A stretch of 64,000 nucleotides of DNA, taken from positions 3,285,216 to 3,349,215 of the forward strand of contig RPFO01000050.1 in the NCBI GenBank assembly GCA_009746045.1, read 5' to 3'. Position numbers and translations under genes: made by a program. Positions within the stretch are counted from its first letter, which is position 1. Each line of letters begins with the position of its first letter. Shown here piece by piece: positions 42,301 to 53,038 of this stretch. The notes under the pieces are model-generated. The model had not been told where the DNA came from, ran no database searches, and saw only the letters and a program-made list of their open reading frames with translations. This DNA comes from Mesostigma viride. Lineage: Eukaryota > Streptophyta > Mesostigmatophyceae > Mesostigmatales > Mesostigmataceae.

Positions 42301-44789
42301 CAAGAAGCCCGCGGGAAACGCACTGGCGCTGGAGGCCCACTTCAAGTGCCGCGCGAACGAGCTGGTGATGATCGGCGATCGATACTTCACGGATGTGGCG
42401 TACGGTAGGATAAACGACCCGAGGTGGCATACGGTAGGATAAGCGACCATATGTGGCGTACGGTAGGATAAGCAACCCAATGTGGCGTACGGTAGGACGA
42501 GCGACCCAATGTGGTGTACGGTGGGACGAGCAACCCAATGTGGCGTACCGAAGGGCAAGAGACCTGTACCGAGCAGAACACATGCTGGACCACGTTGGGG
42601 GGCTCCGCATGTTTTGATGGTAGCGCATGGCCTCGTGCCCATGGATTGTCCCGGGTGTTGCGTTGGGGCAGTGGGTGGTGCTTGGTGGGCGGTTTTAGGT
42701 GGTTTAAGAGCTCGGTTTCAGGTGGGACCAGGTGGGGTCTGATGGTGCCTGGTGGTTGGCTTCGACGTGGTGCTTGGTTAGAGCAGGTGGTTGAAATGCT
42801 TACGGGTGTCGCCTAATGTCGGCTATTAGGTGCCTCTTGCTGCAGATGCCTGGTGCAGACGTCAACTTGGCTTACCGTGCGTCGCATGTGCTGTGACATG
42901 CGTCACATGTGCTGTGACATGCGTCATATATGCTGTGACGTGCGTTATAGTAGTACATGCTGTGTGTATCGCAACAATCGACCACTTTCGTGAGGGCGAG
43001 TGGTAGTACATGCTGTGTGTATCGCAACAATCGACCACTTTCGTGAGGGCGAGTGGCAGTACATGCTGTGTGTATCGAACAGTCGACCACTTTCGTAAGG
43101 GCGAGTGGCAGTATATGCTGTGTGTATCGAACAATCGACCACTTTCGTAAGGGCGAGTGGCAGTACATGCTGTGTGTATCGAACAGTCGACCACTTTCGT
43201 AAGGGCGAGTGGCAGTATATGCTGTGTGTATCGAACAATCGACCACTTTCGTAAGGGCGAGTGGTAGTACATGCTGTGTGTATCGAACAATCGACCACTT
43301 TCGTAAGGGCGAGTGGCCTCTTTGCTGGTAGGCTTGGCAGCATGGATTGCTTTCTATTCTCCGTCACGAAACACGCAGGCTGAATCACGGAAGCGGCCGT
43401 CTCTCGCTTATCCAGCAGGTGTTTCTTAAGTGCACTGGGCCCCTTGACCAATAGATTATTTTGAATGTCAAGCAAGTCTAGTCATGTTCAGCCCAGCGCC
43501 ACTCATCTTTCTCAGCGTTGGGAGCAGCTTGCCGCATGCCTAGATGTGTGTGTTGTACTGTACTGGAACCTCTCTCCAGTAAAGAGCTTCTTGTGGCAGC
43601 GGGGCCATAGCTTGCGCAGTGTTGGGGATCAGGACTCCCACTATAACCGCAAGGCGACGTAGGAGGTCCTAACAGATTTACTTCAACTGGACATGTCAGG
43701 CAGGATTGATGTTATGTTTCATAGGTTCGTCCTGAAGCGCGCCGCTTGCTGTCTCCTACACACCTTGGCCTCTGTGCTCGTGCGCCACGTGGCAGGCAAC
43801 CGGAACGGCCTGCTGACGATCCGCCCGGCCCCCTTCACGTCCGTGGGAGAGCCCTTTGTGGTTCGCAAGGTGGGTGAGGCATGCTCTACCTGTGTCGGTA
43901 GGTGAGGTATGCTCTACCTGTGTCGGTAGGTGAGGTATGCTCTACCTGTGTCGGTAGGTGAGGCATGCTGTACCTGTGTCGGCAGGTGACGTATGCTCTA
44001 CCTGTATCGGTAGGTGACGTATGCTCTACCTGTGTCGGTAGGTGACGTATGCTCTACCTGTGTTTCAGGCGTGCGTTGCAGGCACACCGATGCCCCACGT
44101 CCTTTGATTGCTGCAGGTTTGCCGCCTCTACATGCTTGGAGTCCAATGCTTGTCTACAGAAACTACTTCTACCTTCCTCTGTTATTAGCGGAGCACCCGC
44201 ATATGCACACATAGCTTTATATTATCCTCTTATACATTGTCACTGTATATCCTCTTTTATACTGCGCCCAGGGGTCACTGTAGGTTTGTGATTGTAATAC
44301 AGTGCCGATCTGTGCCCATCAGAAATTCGCCATCCAGTACCTGTGCAAATTGTAGCAGGGTTCCCGTACATGCTTCCATGCTTGCTATGCCTACCAGCAG
44401 TGTGACTTGGGGCATACGACTGCTGATGCCATCACAGTAAACTAATTAATCAATTAATCTACGTGTAGACTGCGTCACATGTAAAGAAGGGTCAGTAGTT
44501 ACCATTTTGGGAAGGGTCTGCTACCATTTTGGGAAGGGTATCGGTGCATCTTCCATTTAACGCCAGCTGTCTGTCATAGAGATCCTTGTGGCCTGGCTTC
44601 CACTTGCTGGACTTTTGGCTGAACATTTGTTTATGTCACATGCATGTGCTGCGTCTTCCTTGTTCATTACAGGTTCGCAGGCTAGAGGACTTCCTGCAGG
44701 CGCGGTGGACCAGGAAAGGCGTGGTGGCACCTCCGCACCCCATGGTTGCCAAACCCATGCAGCTTGTCAAGGATCCAGGCGTCTGGTAG
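39379..44789 (+). CDS. PGPP1: Phosphatidylglycerophosphate phosphatase (PGPP1/GEP4-type HAD phosphatase)
   Basis: Six exons: 39379-39682, 39908-40011, 41272-41464, 42297-42404, 43796-43869, 44673-44789. All are GT-AG with consistent phases (1,0,1,1,0), giving 299 residues. It dephosphorylates phosphatidylglycerophosphate to phosphatidylglycerol, needed in thylakoids and mitochondria. Evidence in order: GQSFNPAGV and VPHISVPDIQWVDW precede the HAD motif I VFDK/DNTLTEPY, which is split by intron 2. Motif II is LLSNSAG, the Lys motif is KKPAGNALAL, motif IV is MIGDRYFTDVAYG, followed by GNRNGLLTI. All catalytic positions are present. The N-terminus from the ATG at 39379 could be a transit peptide; an internal ATG at 39595 would give a shorter form. 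It starts about 310 bp after the LINE duplication. Introns 3, 4 and 5 begin with tandem copies of the upstream exon's end or donor. Confidence 0.93.
40794..41000. repeat. (CCCA)n and 40-bp CA-rich repeats in PGPP1 intron 2
   Basis: A CCCA array lies at 40794-40850. Two copies of a 41-bp unit (acacacgcatgcaaagacat) follow at about 40918-40988. On the sense strand, copies near 41101 and 41190 of cccgcaggacaac-like sequence resemble the exon 3 acceptor edge at 41265. Confidence 0.8.
41441..41690 (+). repeat. Four 71-bp copies of PGPP1 exon 3 end plus splice donor
   Basis: The exon 3 end ccccgtcatccgtcacg with donor gtaggc (41446-41470) is followed by copies at 41517, 41588 and 41657. Each is separated by aaactagtgtagaatagcct-type intron. 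All four keep the GTAG donor. The first three are nearly identical, so the array is young. Confidence 0.95.
42076..42321 (+). repeat. Three copies of the acceptor edge of PGPP1 exon 4
   Basis: The true edge is ggttgccgccag then gctccaagaagcccgc at 42285-42312. Diverged copies lie at about 42083-42111 (gtgctggcaggctccgag) and 42183-42222 (gccggcagttgggctcaaag), spaced about 100 bp. Confidence 0.7.
42391..42548 (+). repeat. About six ~30-bp copies of PGPP1 exon 4 end plus donor
   Basis: The exon end gatgtggcgtacg with donor gtagga repeats as atgtggcgtacggtaggata with small changes, starting at the junction and running into intron 4. Most copies keep a GTAGGA donor. Confidence 0.93.
42950..43313. 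repeat. 52-54-bp minisatellite, 7 copies, PGPP1 intron 4
   Basis: Units contain agtacatgctgtgtgtatcg and tcgaccactttcgt, with cac/cgt variants alternating between copies, suggesting a two-unit higher-order pattern. Confidence 0.97.
43866..44068 (+). repeat. Seven 28-bp donor-anchored repeats, PGPP1 intron 5
   Basis: The array starts exactly at the donor of exon 5 (aaggtgggtgaggc). Each unit carries ggtaggtgaggtatgctc or a close variant, so every copy presents a strong donor-like GTAGGTGA or GTAGGTGAC. Confidence 0.95.
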
Positions 44790-45394
44790 CAATTCCTTAT
44801 TTCTCACCCGTGGCGTATCTGCCAAGCAGGGGCCAGGCGGATGATGAGGAGACAATGTAGTAGAACATGAATGATGGATTGACAAAAGGGATTGCCCATG
44901 TTCGGGACCCCCTGGGAGCAAGTGGCATGAAGCTTAAGCTGCGCGTAAGACAACTATTCCAAGATGCATAATTTTCCAAAGTCGTGTGATCGAGGACTAT
45001 TGAGTATTATGTGCTATGTGCTGCACATGTGCACCTAAACCTATACTCTATAGTGATGCAGGAACGGCTCAGGAACGCGATCTGTACACGTTGCATTCTT
45101 ACGTACACCGCTGGTGCAGCTAAGCCACCATATCGTTTGAGGCTGGCTGAGGATTGGTAGGTACCGGTCCCACATTTAATCACACTAGCTTTCGGAGCTA
45201 GCACATATACTAAACTTACTTTTTAGACTCTCATTGCGAATGGGAAAAGATCGTGAGGTGTTCCTGTGTTTGAGCTAGTATGGACCGACGCCATAACAGC
45301 TAAGTTGACCAGGATCGCTCACTGATTTCACGGTTTGTGGGTGAACCGGCCTGGGTATGCCCCTATAAAACCCTCAGGCTCCGGCCGGGAGAAG
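44790..45394. other. Spacer 3' of PGPP1
   Basis: No gene or known element recognised. Confidence 0.4.
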
Positions 45395-45522
45395 CTTCTC
45401 CTGCAGGCTATCGGGGGTTAGTATACAACCTACCCCCAGGTATTAATAAATTAATTAATTAATTAAATAATTAATTAAGTAGACTCGTGCTCCCGTTGGG
45501 GAGTCACGGAGCATTAACCCCG
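45395..45522 (-). mobile_element. Minus-strand retroelement 3' end beside a host repeat
   Basis: Read on the minus strand, 45515-45430 is the ORF1-only LINE 3' end (gctccgtgactccccaacgg, gagcacgag) with a TTAATTAA tail. It adjoins a sequence (45370-45430) related to the target repeat at 12815-12846 plus 13486-13530. Confidence 0.75.
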
Positions 45523-45873
45523 ATGGATGGATGGATGGATGGATGGATGGATGGACGGACGGACGGACGGACGGACGGACGGACGGACGGACGGACGGAC
45601 GGACGGACGGACGGACGGACGGACGGACGGACGGACGGACGGACGGACGGACGGACGGACGGACGGACGGACGGACGGACGGACGGACGGACGGACGGAC
45701 GGACGGACGGACGGACGGACGGACGGACGGACGGACGGACGGACGGACGGACGGACGGACGGACGGACGGACGGACGGACGGACGGACGGACGGACGGAC
45801 GGACGGACGGACGGACGGACGGACGGACGGATGGATGGATGGATGGATGGATGGATGGATGGATGGATGGATG
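45523..45873. repeat. (GGAC)n array, about 72 units, bounded by (GGAT)n
   Basis: Perfect GGAC units lie between GGAT blocks at both ends. Spurious DGRT and PSVR frames arise on both strands. Confidence 0.98.
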
Positions 45874-45974
45874 GGTGCATTTACAGTCCTACCGGTCTAA
45901 TCTATCTACCAAAGCTATCTACAACATCTACAAAATCTATCAACATCAACTCTACCCTAGGGGACCTGTCTGGC

Positions 45975-46400
45975 GTGCTTCCCGTGTGTTTGCACACGCG
46001 GGCGCTTCCCCACGGGAGGGCCGGGGCTCGTTGTCCTCTATGACCTTGGCCCACTTGGCCTTGTCCATCATCTTTTTCCAAATCACGGAGAGGCCTAGGC
46101 CCCCCATGTCCTCTACTAGCGCTTCTTTGAAGGTATACCCGTCCTCATATAGGTATAGTTAGGCTCGAAACACACGCCCTGATCAAGCATGCTGTTTCCG
46201 GCCCCACCGTCTAGGTCATCTAGTCGCTCCACACGTAAGCCAGCCATAATTTCAATGCACAAGGATACACATTTCCATCACCATTCATCTTCATCATCCT
46301 GAACGACTCGAAAACGCGGAAAAGATAACGGCAGGCTCGAGCTACCATGGTCCGGATTCTCCCGATTTCTGGCCTGCGCTGGTTGTCTCTTTGATATGAA
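45975..46400 (-). pseudogene. Degenerate transposon coding fragment containing repeat B, copy 2
   Basis: On the minus strand 46400-46150 matches 12035-12295 and 48515-48672, with frames giving GRIRTMVARACRYLF and LDQGVCFEPN. A following frame gives KEALVEDMGGLGLSVIWKKM. It has coding-like composition but broken frames; the family is not recognised. Confidence 0.55.
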
Positions 46401-46929
46401 GGTATACCCGTCATCAGAGTATACCCGTCATCATGGCCGGCCGAGCCTCGATGAAGGCATGTTCACTCACTTACTTGCTGCATGGATTCATGCTGAGACT
46501 AATGTACAAAGTGAGACAGCTATTTATGAAGTGAGACAACTATTATGCCTGGACGCATGGCGATCCAACGCCGATTTATGCATATACTTCCATGTGGAGG
46601 GCAGACTAATATTTTTTTTGCGTGTGCATGAAAAAACAAGTATAACAAACTTCTGGACACTTGAAATTACATTAATTATTTTAGTATATTCAAAGGAAAC
46701 CTGTGCATGCTATCCAATTAGTCTCCTTTAGAGCAAGCCTTAGGACTTGAATGCGCCCATGCATGTGGTGCATGCAACTTGATTGTGAACAGCCAGATGT
46801 GGATCGAAGCCCCGGGCACCGGGCCGCTAGATCGATCAGCCATTGCCATTAATTGTTCATGTACATACTCCAACATCGCCTATGCGCCTCACCATATCCC
46901 TTGCTCCTCACCTTTGACACCATGGCGGA

Positions 46930-47730
46930 TATAGATGGAGTTCCTCAAGCGTCGCAAGCGGCTTGGGGGGACCTCCTACACGGCTGGACGACGACTTGAC
47001 CTTGACGCAGCAACAACGGCGCGGGAGCTATGGCCGACCTATACCTCCAGCCCTACCCTCATCGCGCGCCCAGAGCACATTCCGCAGACCTGGCTGGACT
47101 GTACGTAGATGGGCCGCTTGGAGGCGCGGGCAGTGGGTTTGGATATTAGTGTCAAAACTGAGGCGATGGTGATTGGGGCTACCAGTCGCCTGCCGCTGCC
47201 GCGGCTGCTAGACGGGATGCATGGATGATGGAGGTCCCATTCCATGATCGCTTCAAACTGCTGGGGAGCATGCTCTGACAGACAGTTAACGTTAATATTG
47301 TGCGGAAACCTTTTGCCACTTGGCTTCTAATAAGGTTCCGGAATGAACTTGAGTGTACTAGCGAGTGGTTATCGCTGGTAATATGGTGCGGAACCTTAGA
47401 AGCCGAGTGGCAAAAGGTATTCGCACATGCAGTATTAACCTAACTACGACGAATGCTACGTCCTGGCTATGCTTAGCTTCCTTGCCCACGCTCCTTGTTT
47501 TGTTCAAGCGGGTCTTATTGCACCAACAGACCTTGCCGGATCGTTTATCGTGTCCAAAATTTTGCTGCTGAGGCATGCCTTAGGTACGAAGGAGAAAGGG
47601 GGTCTCTGCCCTTTCTTCCTGTTGCGCACATTATTATACAGGGATTAAAAAGCACTTCGATCGGTGCTCCGTGAGACCGTGACTGCCCATGGTCAACGGT
47701 CCGAGCACGAGTTTAATTAATTATAATGTT
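46930..47730 (+). mobile_element. Composite of decayed LINE fragments
   Basis: 46945-47060 resembles the end of the ORF1 at 52420-52520 (cgtcgcaagcgg, ctggacgacgactt). 47100-47285 gives SVKTEAMVIGATSRL, like LINE reverse transcriptase downstream of the catalytic motif. 47430-47725 matches the ORF1-only 3' UTR (gggtctctgccctttcttcc, gggattaaaa, gagcacgagtttaatt). Confidence 0.7.
47299..47427. repeat. ~130-bp foldback element
   Basis: tgtgcggaaaccttttgcca at 47299 and its near-complement ending at 47427 form a ~40-nt stem with a ~45-nt loop. It lies inside the decayed LINE composite. Confidence 0.75.
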
Positions 47731-47782
47731 ATAATGAAGTTTTTAATTTTAATTTTTTTTACTATTCTTATTTGTAAACATT

Positions 47783-48281
<499 letters not shown>

Positions 48282-48514
48282 TTTGTTCCATTTTCACTTT
48301 TTATGTATCCTTCAGTCTTAATTAATAAGTAAGCTAGTTAACTAGTAAGTTAGTAAGTAAGGAAGTAAGCAAGCTAGCACTTCCATGCGTGTCATATGCG
48401 CACGCGGGCATGGGCATGCCACGGTGTACTAGTGCTAATCTCATGAGAAAAATTACAATTACACAAAAGCTACAATATATTGTCTGCCTCATGCCCCAAC
48501 CATGCATTTTGTAT

Positions 48515-48672
48515 CAAGGTGACAACTAGCGCATGCTATATTAATCGGGAGAATCCGGACCGCCGGGCAAGGTAGCTCGAGCATGCCGTTATCTTGTCCG
48601 TGTTTTCGAGTCGTTCAGGATGATGAATATGAATGGAGATGGAAATGTGCAGCCTTGTGCATCGATAGCCAT
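48515..48672 (+). repeat. Dispersed repeat family B, copy 3
   Basis: Matches 12045-12180 (ctcgag-catgccgttatctt, gagtcgttcaggatgatgaa, ccttgtgcat). Confidence 0.75.
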
Positions 48673-48764
48673 TAGAGGGGGATATAATCCTTCAGCCTTA
48701 CTTTTTCTTTAACCCCTTCCTGTATATGTGTGTATGTATTTCTCTCTTTTCCTTCTAAGTTTTG

Positions 48765-48795
<31 letters not shown>

Positions 48796-49034
48796 ATATA
48801 GACCTTTTGGTTGTTAGGACCATCTGTAATCTCCCTCCATGCAGGTCTTCCTGCGTAAGATAGCCACGCGGCTCCCGCGGTCTTCGCGCGATCTTTCCTC
48901 TCGGACAACTACCCTAGTCCTAGCTTCCACGGCGTTGGATCGCCATGCGTCCAGGAATAGTTGTCTCACTTAATGAAGTCATACCCACGCATGTTTACAA
49001 TCATGCATTATTACGTGATGCATGCCTGGACTCA

Positions 49035-49112
49035 GATCCCAGATCGAATGCCATTAAAATTAAATTAAATTTTAGCATGACTCCGTTGGGAGATCATGTA
49101 GCACTGACGTAT
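49035..49112 (-). mobile_element. Decayed minus-strand copy of the short retroelement
   Basis: On the minus strand it reads gctacatgatctcccaacgg, agtcatgct, then an AATTTAATT tail, like the 3' part of 13181-13350 and 26737-26851. Confidence 0.6.
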
Positions 49113-49254
49113 TCCCTTGGCGCATGCTTGATGGATGGAGGTGAGCGATGCCACGAAACCTAATAACTAAGCCATAACTCTATATAGGCTAATCTAGAAA
49201 ATCCTAAGTACTCTAGAAAATCCTAACTACTCAGCAAAGCTCCCCTTCCTCCTG

Positions 49255-49860
49255 GGGGGGGGGCGGGGGGGCTTGCCCACAGCCGGGCTGGCGTGTGGGC
49301 CTAGCTGGACCATGGTCTTCCACCTCTGCCAGTTCTGCATAGCAGTCCAAGCAAGAGAGACCTCGGGAGGAAATGCGGTGTTGGAACAAACCTGGCTGGG
49401 ACCACTAAGTCGGCCAGCGACTGCTGTGTATAGTTCCTGGCAGGTTTACCAATCTTTCTAGGAATGCATGTACGTCCTTGGGGTTAGGCCAGTTCAGGAT
49501 ATGCCGGCCCCAGCTGGCCAAGCCGCTGCCGGGGGGCCGCCCAGACCGAGGTCGGTGTCTACCTGACTGGTGCGAGCAAGATGTCCTGCGAATGCTATCC
49601 TATACGCTGCTTAATCTCATCCGAAATGCGAGGCATACCCTTATACAAAGACTCTAGAACGACCTATGTGCATTAGAAAAACCTACGTTCAGGACCTGTC
49701 GGAGCATCCTGTAAAACGTGCCGTCCAGCCATGCATGCGGCCATCTGGTCCGTGAGAGTCCATGCCATCGAATGCCATGCATGCGCAATGCTAATGCATG
49801 GTGGAAGGATAGCCATGCCTGGATACGGCCTAGCTAGCCAGTAGCCCAACTGCAAAACCA
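49255..49860 (-). pseudogene. Unidentified decayed coding fragment
   Basis: On the minus strand at about 49540-49410 a frame gives LASWGRHILNWPNPKDVHAF followed by a short open stretch to a stop. The composition looks protein-coding, perhaps transposon-derived, but I do not recognise it. Confidence 0.35.
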
Positions 49861-50165
49861 GCTATCACCCAAGTTATGCCTACCGCCTGGCACTGCTTGT
49901 TTGCTCACGTCTCCATAGATAGTATTGCAATGCTCGCACGAGTCTTATATTGCACCCACAGTGGATGCCGGATCGTTTGGACTTGTCCAGTTGCACCTGT
50001 TGCTGCATGCATGCCTCCAGGCACGAGGGAAGACGGGTATCTCGGCGCCCGTTCTTATGCAGTGTCCAACATATACAGGGATGTAAAGCACTACATGTGC
50101 TCCGCGTGTCCCCAACGGGACCGCGCGTAGTTGATACATTATTAGTTCATTAAAATTACTTAAGG
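49861..50165 (+). mobile_element. Diverged 3' end of the ORF1-only LINE family
   Basis: Shares attgcacccacagt, ccggatcgtt, acagggat-taaagca and ccccaacggga with 52810-53010, then an AT-rich tail. About 70-80% similar by eye. Confidence 0.65.
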
Positions 50166-50992
50166 TGACGGTCCCGGCGCGAATTTTTTGGCGCCGAAAA
50201 AATTCGCGGTACCCGTCCGCACCGTGAAAAAGTGGTGCACGGTGCGCGCACCCCTACCGGAGCTGGCCATGGCGACGTGCTTTCAGGCAGAGTAGAAAAA
50301 GATAGCTCGCGGAATGCAGAGAAACTGTGCTAATCTTAAAGACGATAAGTTTATGATATTACTTCGTAGCGGAGTTCGCGTTTTTTGCAGTGTCGATGAT
50401 TTTATTGATGACCATCGCCACGGGGGTCTGAATCTGAAGTTTTCGTCGAGAGGAATAAATTAGAATGCACGCTGGCGGCGGTGATTGTCAGGTTTTATGG
50501 GCTTTACCTAGCGTCAAGGATGCGTTTACATTGTTATTGGTAAAGCTTTAAAAAAATTGCTGGGTTTCGGCAAGATTTCCTTCATGATCGGTAAGACACT
50601 CTCCAGGCTCGCGGGATGCGCGTCTTATTATTCCATGGAAGGTTGTTCTTTCCGGCGCCGCTGGGCGAAGGACAACGCCGGTAATGGTACGATCGTGCGC
50701 TCAGCGTCACCCTATGGATGCTTCGCTTCCTTTATGGGTTATCAACGCAAGTTTTCGGCTTCTTTCCGTGCAGTTAGCGCCAGGTAGAATGCCATTCCGT
50801 GCTGCGCATCGCCAGATTTCTGGCACCTTTTAGTGCTTTGTATGTACGTTGCATGGCTGGGACGTGTCAAAGCGTGAGCCGTGGCATGCCGTCAAGTTGT
50901 CAGGGATTTGCTGAGTGCTTTCTTGGAAGGAGATTGCTAACAGCACTCAGTTTTGTGTGAATATTGACGCAGCCTTTCTTAGCAGCGGCTTC
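50166..50992. other. Spacer
   Basis: A GC-rich inverted stretch (cgcgaattttttggcgccga / aaaaaattcgcg) lies at 50180-50207. No gene recognised. Confidence 0.4.
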
Positions 50993-51004
50993 ATTGTGGT
51001 TAGA

Positions 51005-53026
51005 CGATACGAGCCACGAGGTACATGGGTGGCTATGTAGCCATGGCTGACGGCCCTACCTAGACGCGAAAATGGCTGACGGCGGTATGGCTGACGGCGG
51101 AGTTCAGATCTTTTGCGTCTGAGCCCCAAATTCGGTCAGACCACTTGCATTCGATGCGCCTTTCTAAGACGCACTTGCCAGTATAAACGGTTACGGCTGC
51201 CACGCAGTATAGACAAAGTTACGCACGTGACCAGCTATGACGACTACCAAAGCAAAACGAGGGCTGGAAAAGGAGCTGGCACAGCTTCCCAGCGCCCAGC
51301 CCAACCCTCTCGCCCTCGCCATTGTTCAGCCGCCAGGCTTACCCGCCAAACCCTCGCCAAGCGCCTCGCCTGAGCCCAAGAAACCATGCCACGATCGCCA
51401 CAAATGGAGCAAATTCTTGCCCGGCGACGGAATGTTCTCCCTCCTCGAGTGGCAGCAGCTGTCGCCGCAGGAAGTCGTCGAAGTTCTCCAGTTCCTCACA
51501 CAGGAGCGGAAGCTCTTTGTGCCCTGGAGAGGGAGGGCGGCTATCGACTACCGCGACACGTCCTGGCTCTACACCTGTGCCGAATCCCGCCAACGCGAGT
51601 CTATCTTGACCAGCTACTACCAGCGCAGCTTCGGCGCCATCCACAGAGAACTTTGGAACGCACTCAACGCCCCAGCCCCCGCACAGCCGGCAGCCCCATC
51701 GGCTTCCTCCCTCTGCAAGGATGACATCCGCGCAGTGCTGGAGGAGCACGTGACCTGGCCGCTGGCCGAGAAGATGACCTCGCTGAACACCACGCTCAAC
51801 ACGGTCGAGGCCCGGGTCTCCAACGTGGAAACCAAGGTCGTCCACAAGCTACAACCACAGTTCACGGCGCTACACACCGCGGCGCAGGCTTCGGAAACGC
51901 ATGCTGCACTTGTCTCTCGCCTTAACCAGGTGGAAGGCAAGTGCGGCGTGCTCATGAAGAAGCTTGAGGCCATCACCGCCCACACCGAGGCCCTGGCCAC
52001 ACAGGTCCCAAAGCTAGCGGAGCAGACGGCCACCATTGCCTCCCAGCCACCCCGGCAGGATGCTGGTGACCTCCCGCTCTCCTACGCGGACCTGCTGCGG
52101 ACAGCGACCGCCTCCACCACCGACGCCATCGCCACGAAGCTCCAGGAGCTGGAGGACCACCGCCAGGCCCAGCAACGGGAGGTCACCGATCGCGCTCGCC
52201 GCGAGTGCCGAGTGGTGCTACGTCGCTTCCCCCAGAAGCCAGGTGAGACGTCAACCTCCCTTGCTGACGAGATCAAGAAACAGCTTCTTACCCTCATGGG
52301 CCTGGTAGGTGAGGTAGAACTGCGTGGGTGCCACCGCCTTCCCCACTCACGGGACAAGGCGGCCACCCCACCAGTCCTGCTCACCTTCATCTCCCCTGAG
52401 GATAAGCAGCGGTTCCTCTCTCGTCGCAAGCGGTTGCACGACCTCACCTGGACGCTGGATGACGACCTAACCCCCGCTCAGCAACAGCAGCGACGCGACC
52501 TGTGGCCGGAATACCTCCGCCATAAGCAGGACCCCCAGAAGCCCAAGGTGTACTGGAGGGGCGGGGACCTGATGATCAACCACAAGATGTGGACGCCCCC
52601 AGCGGGCTAGAATAGCAATAGCCCTAGCTTGTAACCATTGGAGTCACTGTCGCTAAGGCAGCCATGCCTAGAATGTTTGCCTAGCTGTGCCAACAAACCT
52701 AGTCACGTGCCGCCAACGCACGGTACACAACCAGCCATAGCCTTAGCCTAGTTCTAGTACAGCCATGCTACGCCCTGGCTATGTTCAGATTACTTGCCCA
52801 CGCTCCTTGCTATGACATGCTCACATGGGTCTTATTGCACCCACAGTTTGCCGGATCGTTAGCCTGTCCTTTTAGCTAGCCGCGCCCGATTGCAGCTGTG
52901 GCATGCCTTTGGCATGAAGGAGACTGGGGGTCTCTGCCCTTTCTCCTGTAGTGCACACACAGGGATTAAAAGCACTTCGGTGCTCCGTGACTCCCCAACG
53001 GGAGCACGAGTTTAATTAATTAATTA
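51005..53026 (+). mobile_element. Complete ORF1-only (HAL1-like) non-autonomous LINE
   Basis: Flanked by a perfect 12-bp duplication, ATTGTGGTTAGA (50993-51004 and 53027-53038). It has a 232-bp 5' UTR with three atggctgacggc-like repeats, an intact 457-codon ORF1, a 413-bp 3' UTR, the terminal hairpin ctccccaacgggag and a (TTAATTAA)n tail. There is no ORF2. Related 3' ends lie at 12847, 45430, 47430 and 49861. Intact frame and perfect duplication imply recent movement, using another element's reverse transcriptase. Confidence 0.9.
51237..52610 (+). CDS. LINE ORF1 protein (coiled coil plus RRM-like domain)
   Basis: 457 residues, intact. Residues 1-60 are Pro/Ala-rich and basic. Residues 60-150 (MFSLLEWQQLSPQEVVEVLQ, SILTSYYQRSFGAIHRELW) form a conserved-looking N-terminal module. 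Residues 170-270 are heptad-rich (MTSLNTTLNTVEARVSNVET, then LNQVEGKCGVLMKKLEAI), a coiled coil for oligomerisation. Residues 320-400 resemble the L1 ORF1p RRM: CRVVLRRFPQ, VELRGCHRLP, PVLLTFISPEDKQRF. The tail recalls the L1 ORF1p C-terminal domain. Such proteins coat the element RNA and act as chaperones. The ATG at 51237 is the first in frame. No ORF2 follows. Confidence 0.85.
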   Translation: MTTTKAKRGLEKELAQLPSAQPNPLALAIVQPPGLPAKPSPSASPEPKKPCHDRHKWSKFLPGDGMFSLLEWQQLSPQEVVEVLQFLTQERKLFVPWRGRAAIDYRDTSWLYTCAESRQRESILTSYYQRSFGAIHRELWNALNAPAPAQPAAPSASSLCKDDIRAVLEEHVTWPLAEKMTSLNTTLNTVEARVSNVETKVVHKLQPQFTALHTAAQASETHAALVSRLNQVEGKCGVLMKKLEAITAHTEALATQVPKLAEQTATIASQPPRQDAGDLPLSYADLLRTATASTTDAIATKLQELEDHRQAQQREVTDRARRECRVVLRRFPQKPGETSTSLADEIKKQLLTLMGLVGEVELRGCHRLPHSRDKAATPPVLLTFISPEDKQRFLSRRKRLHDLTWTLDDDLTPAQQQQRRDLWPEYLRHKQDPQKPKVYWRGGDLMINHKMWTPPAG

Positions 53027-53038
53027 ATTGTGGTTAGA

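Noticed and set aside
42950-43313. CRISPR-like array
   Set aside because: Units are contiguous minisatellite copies without unique spacers, in an intron of a eukaryotic gene.
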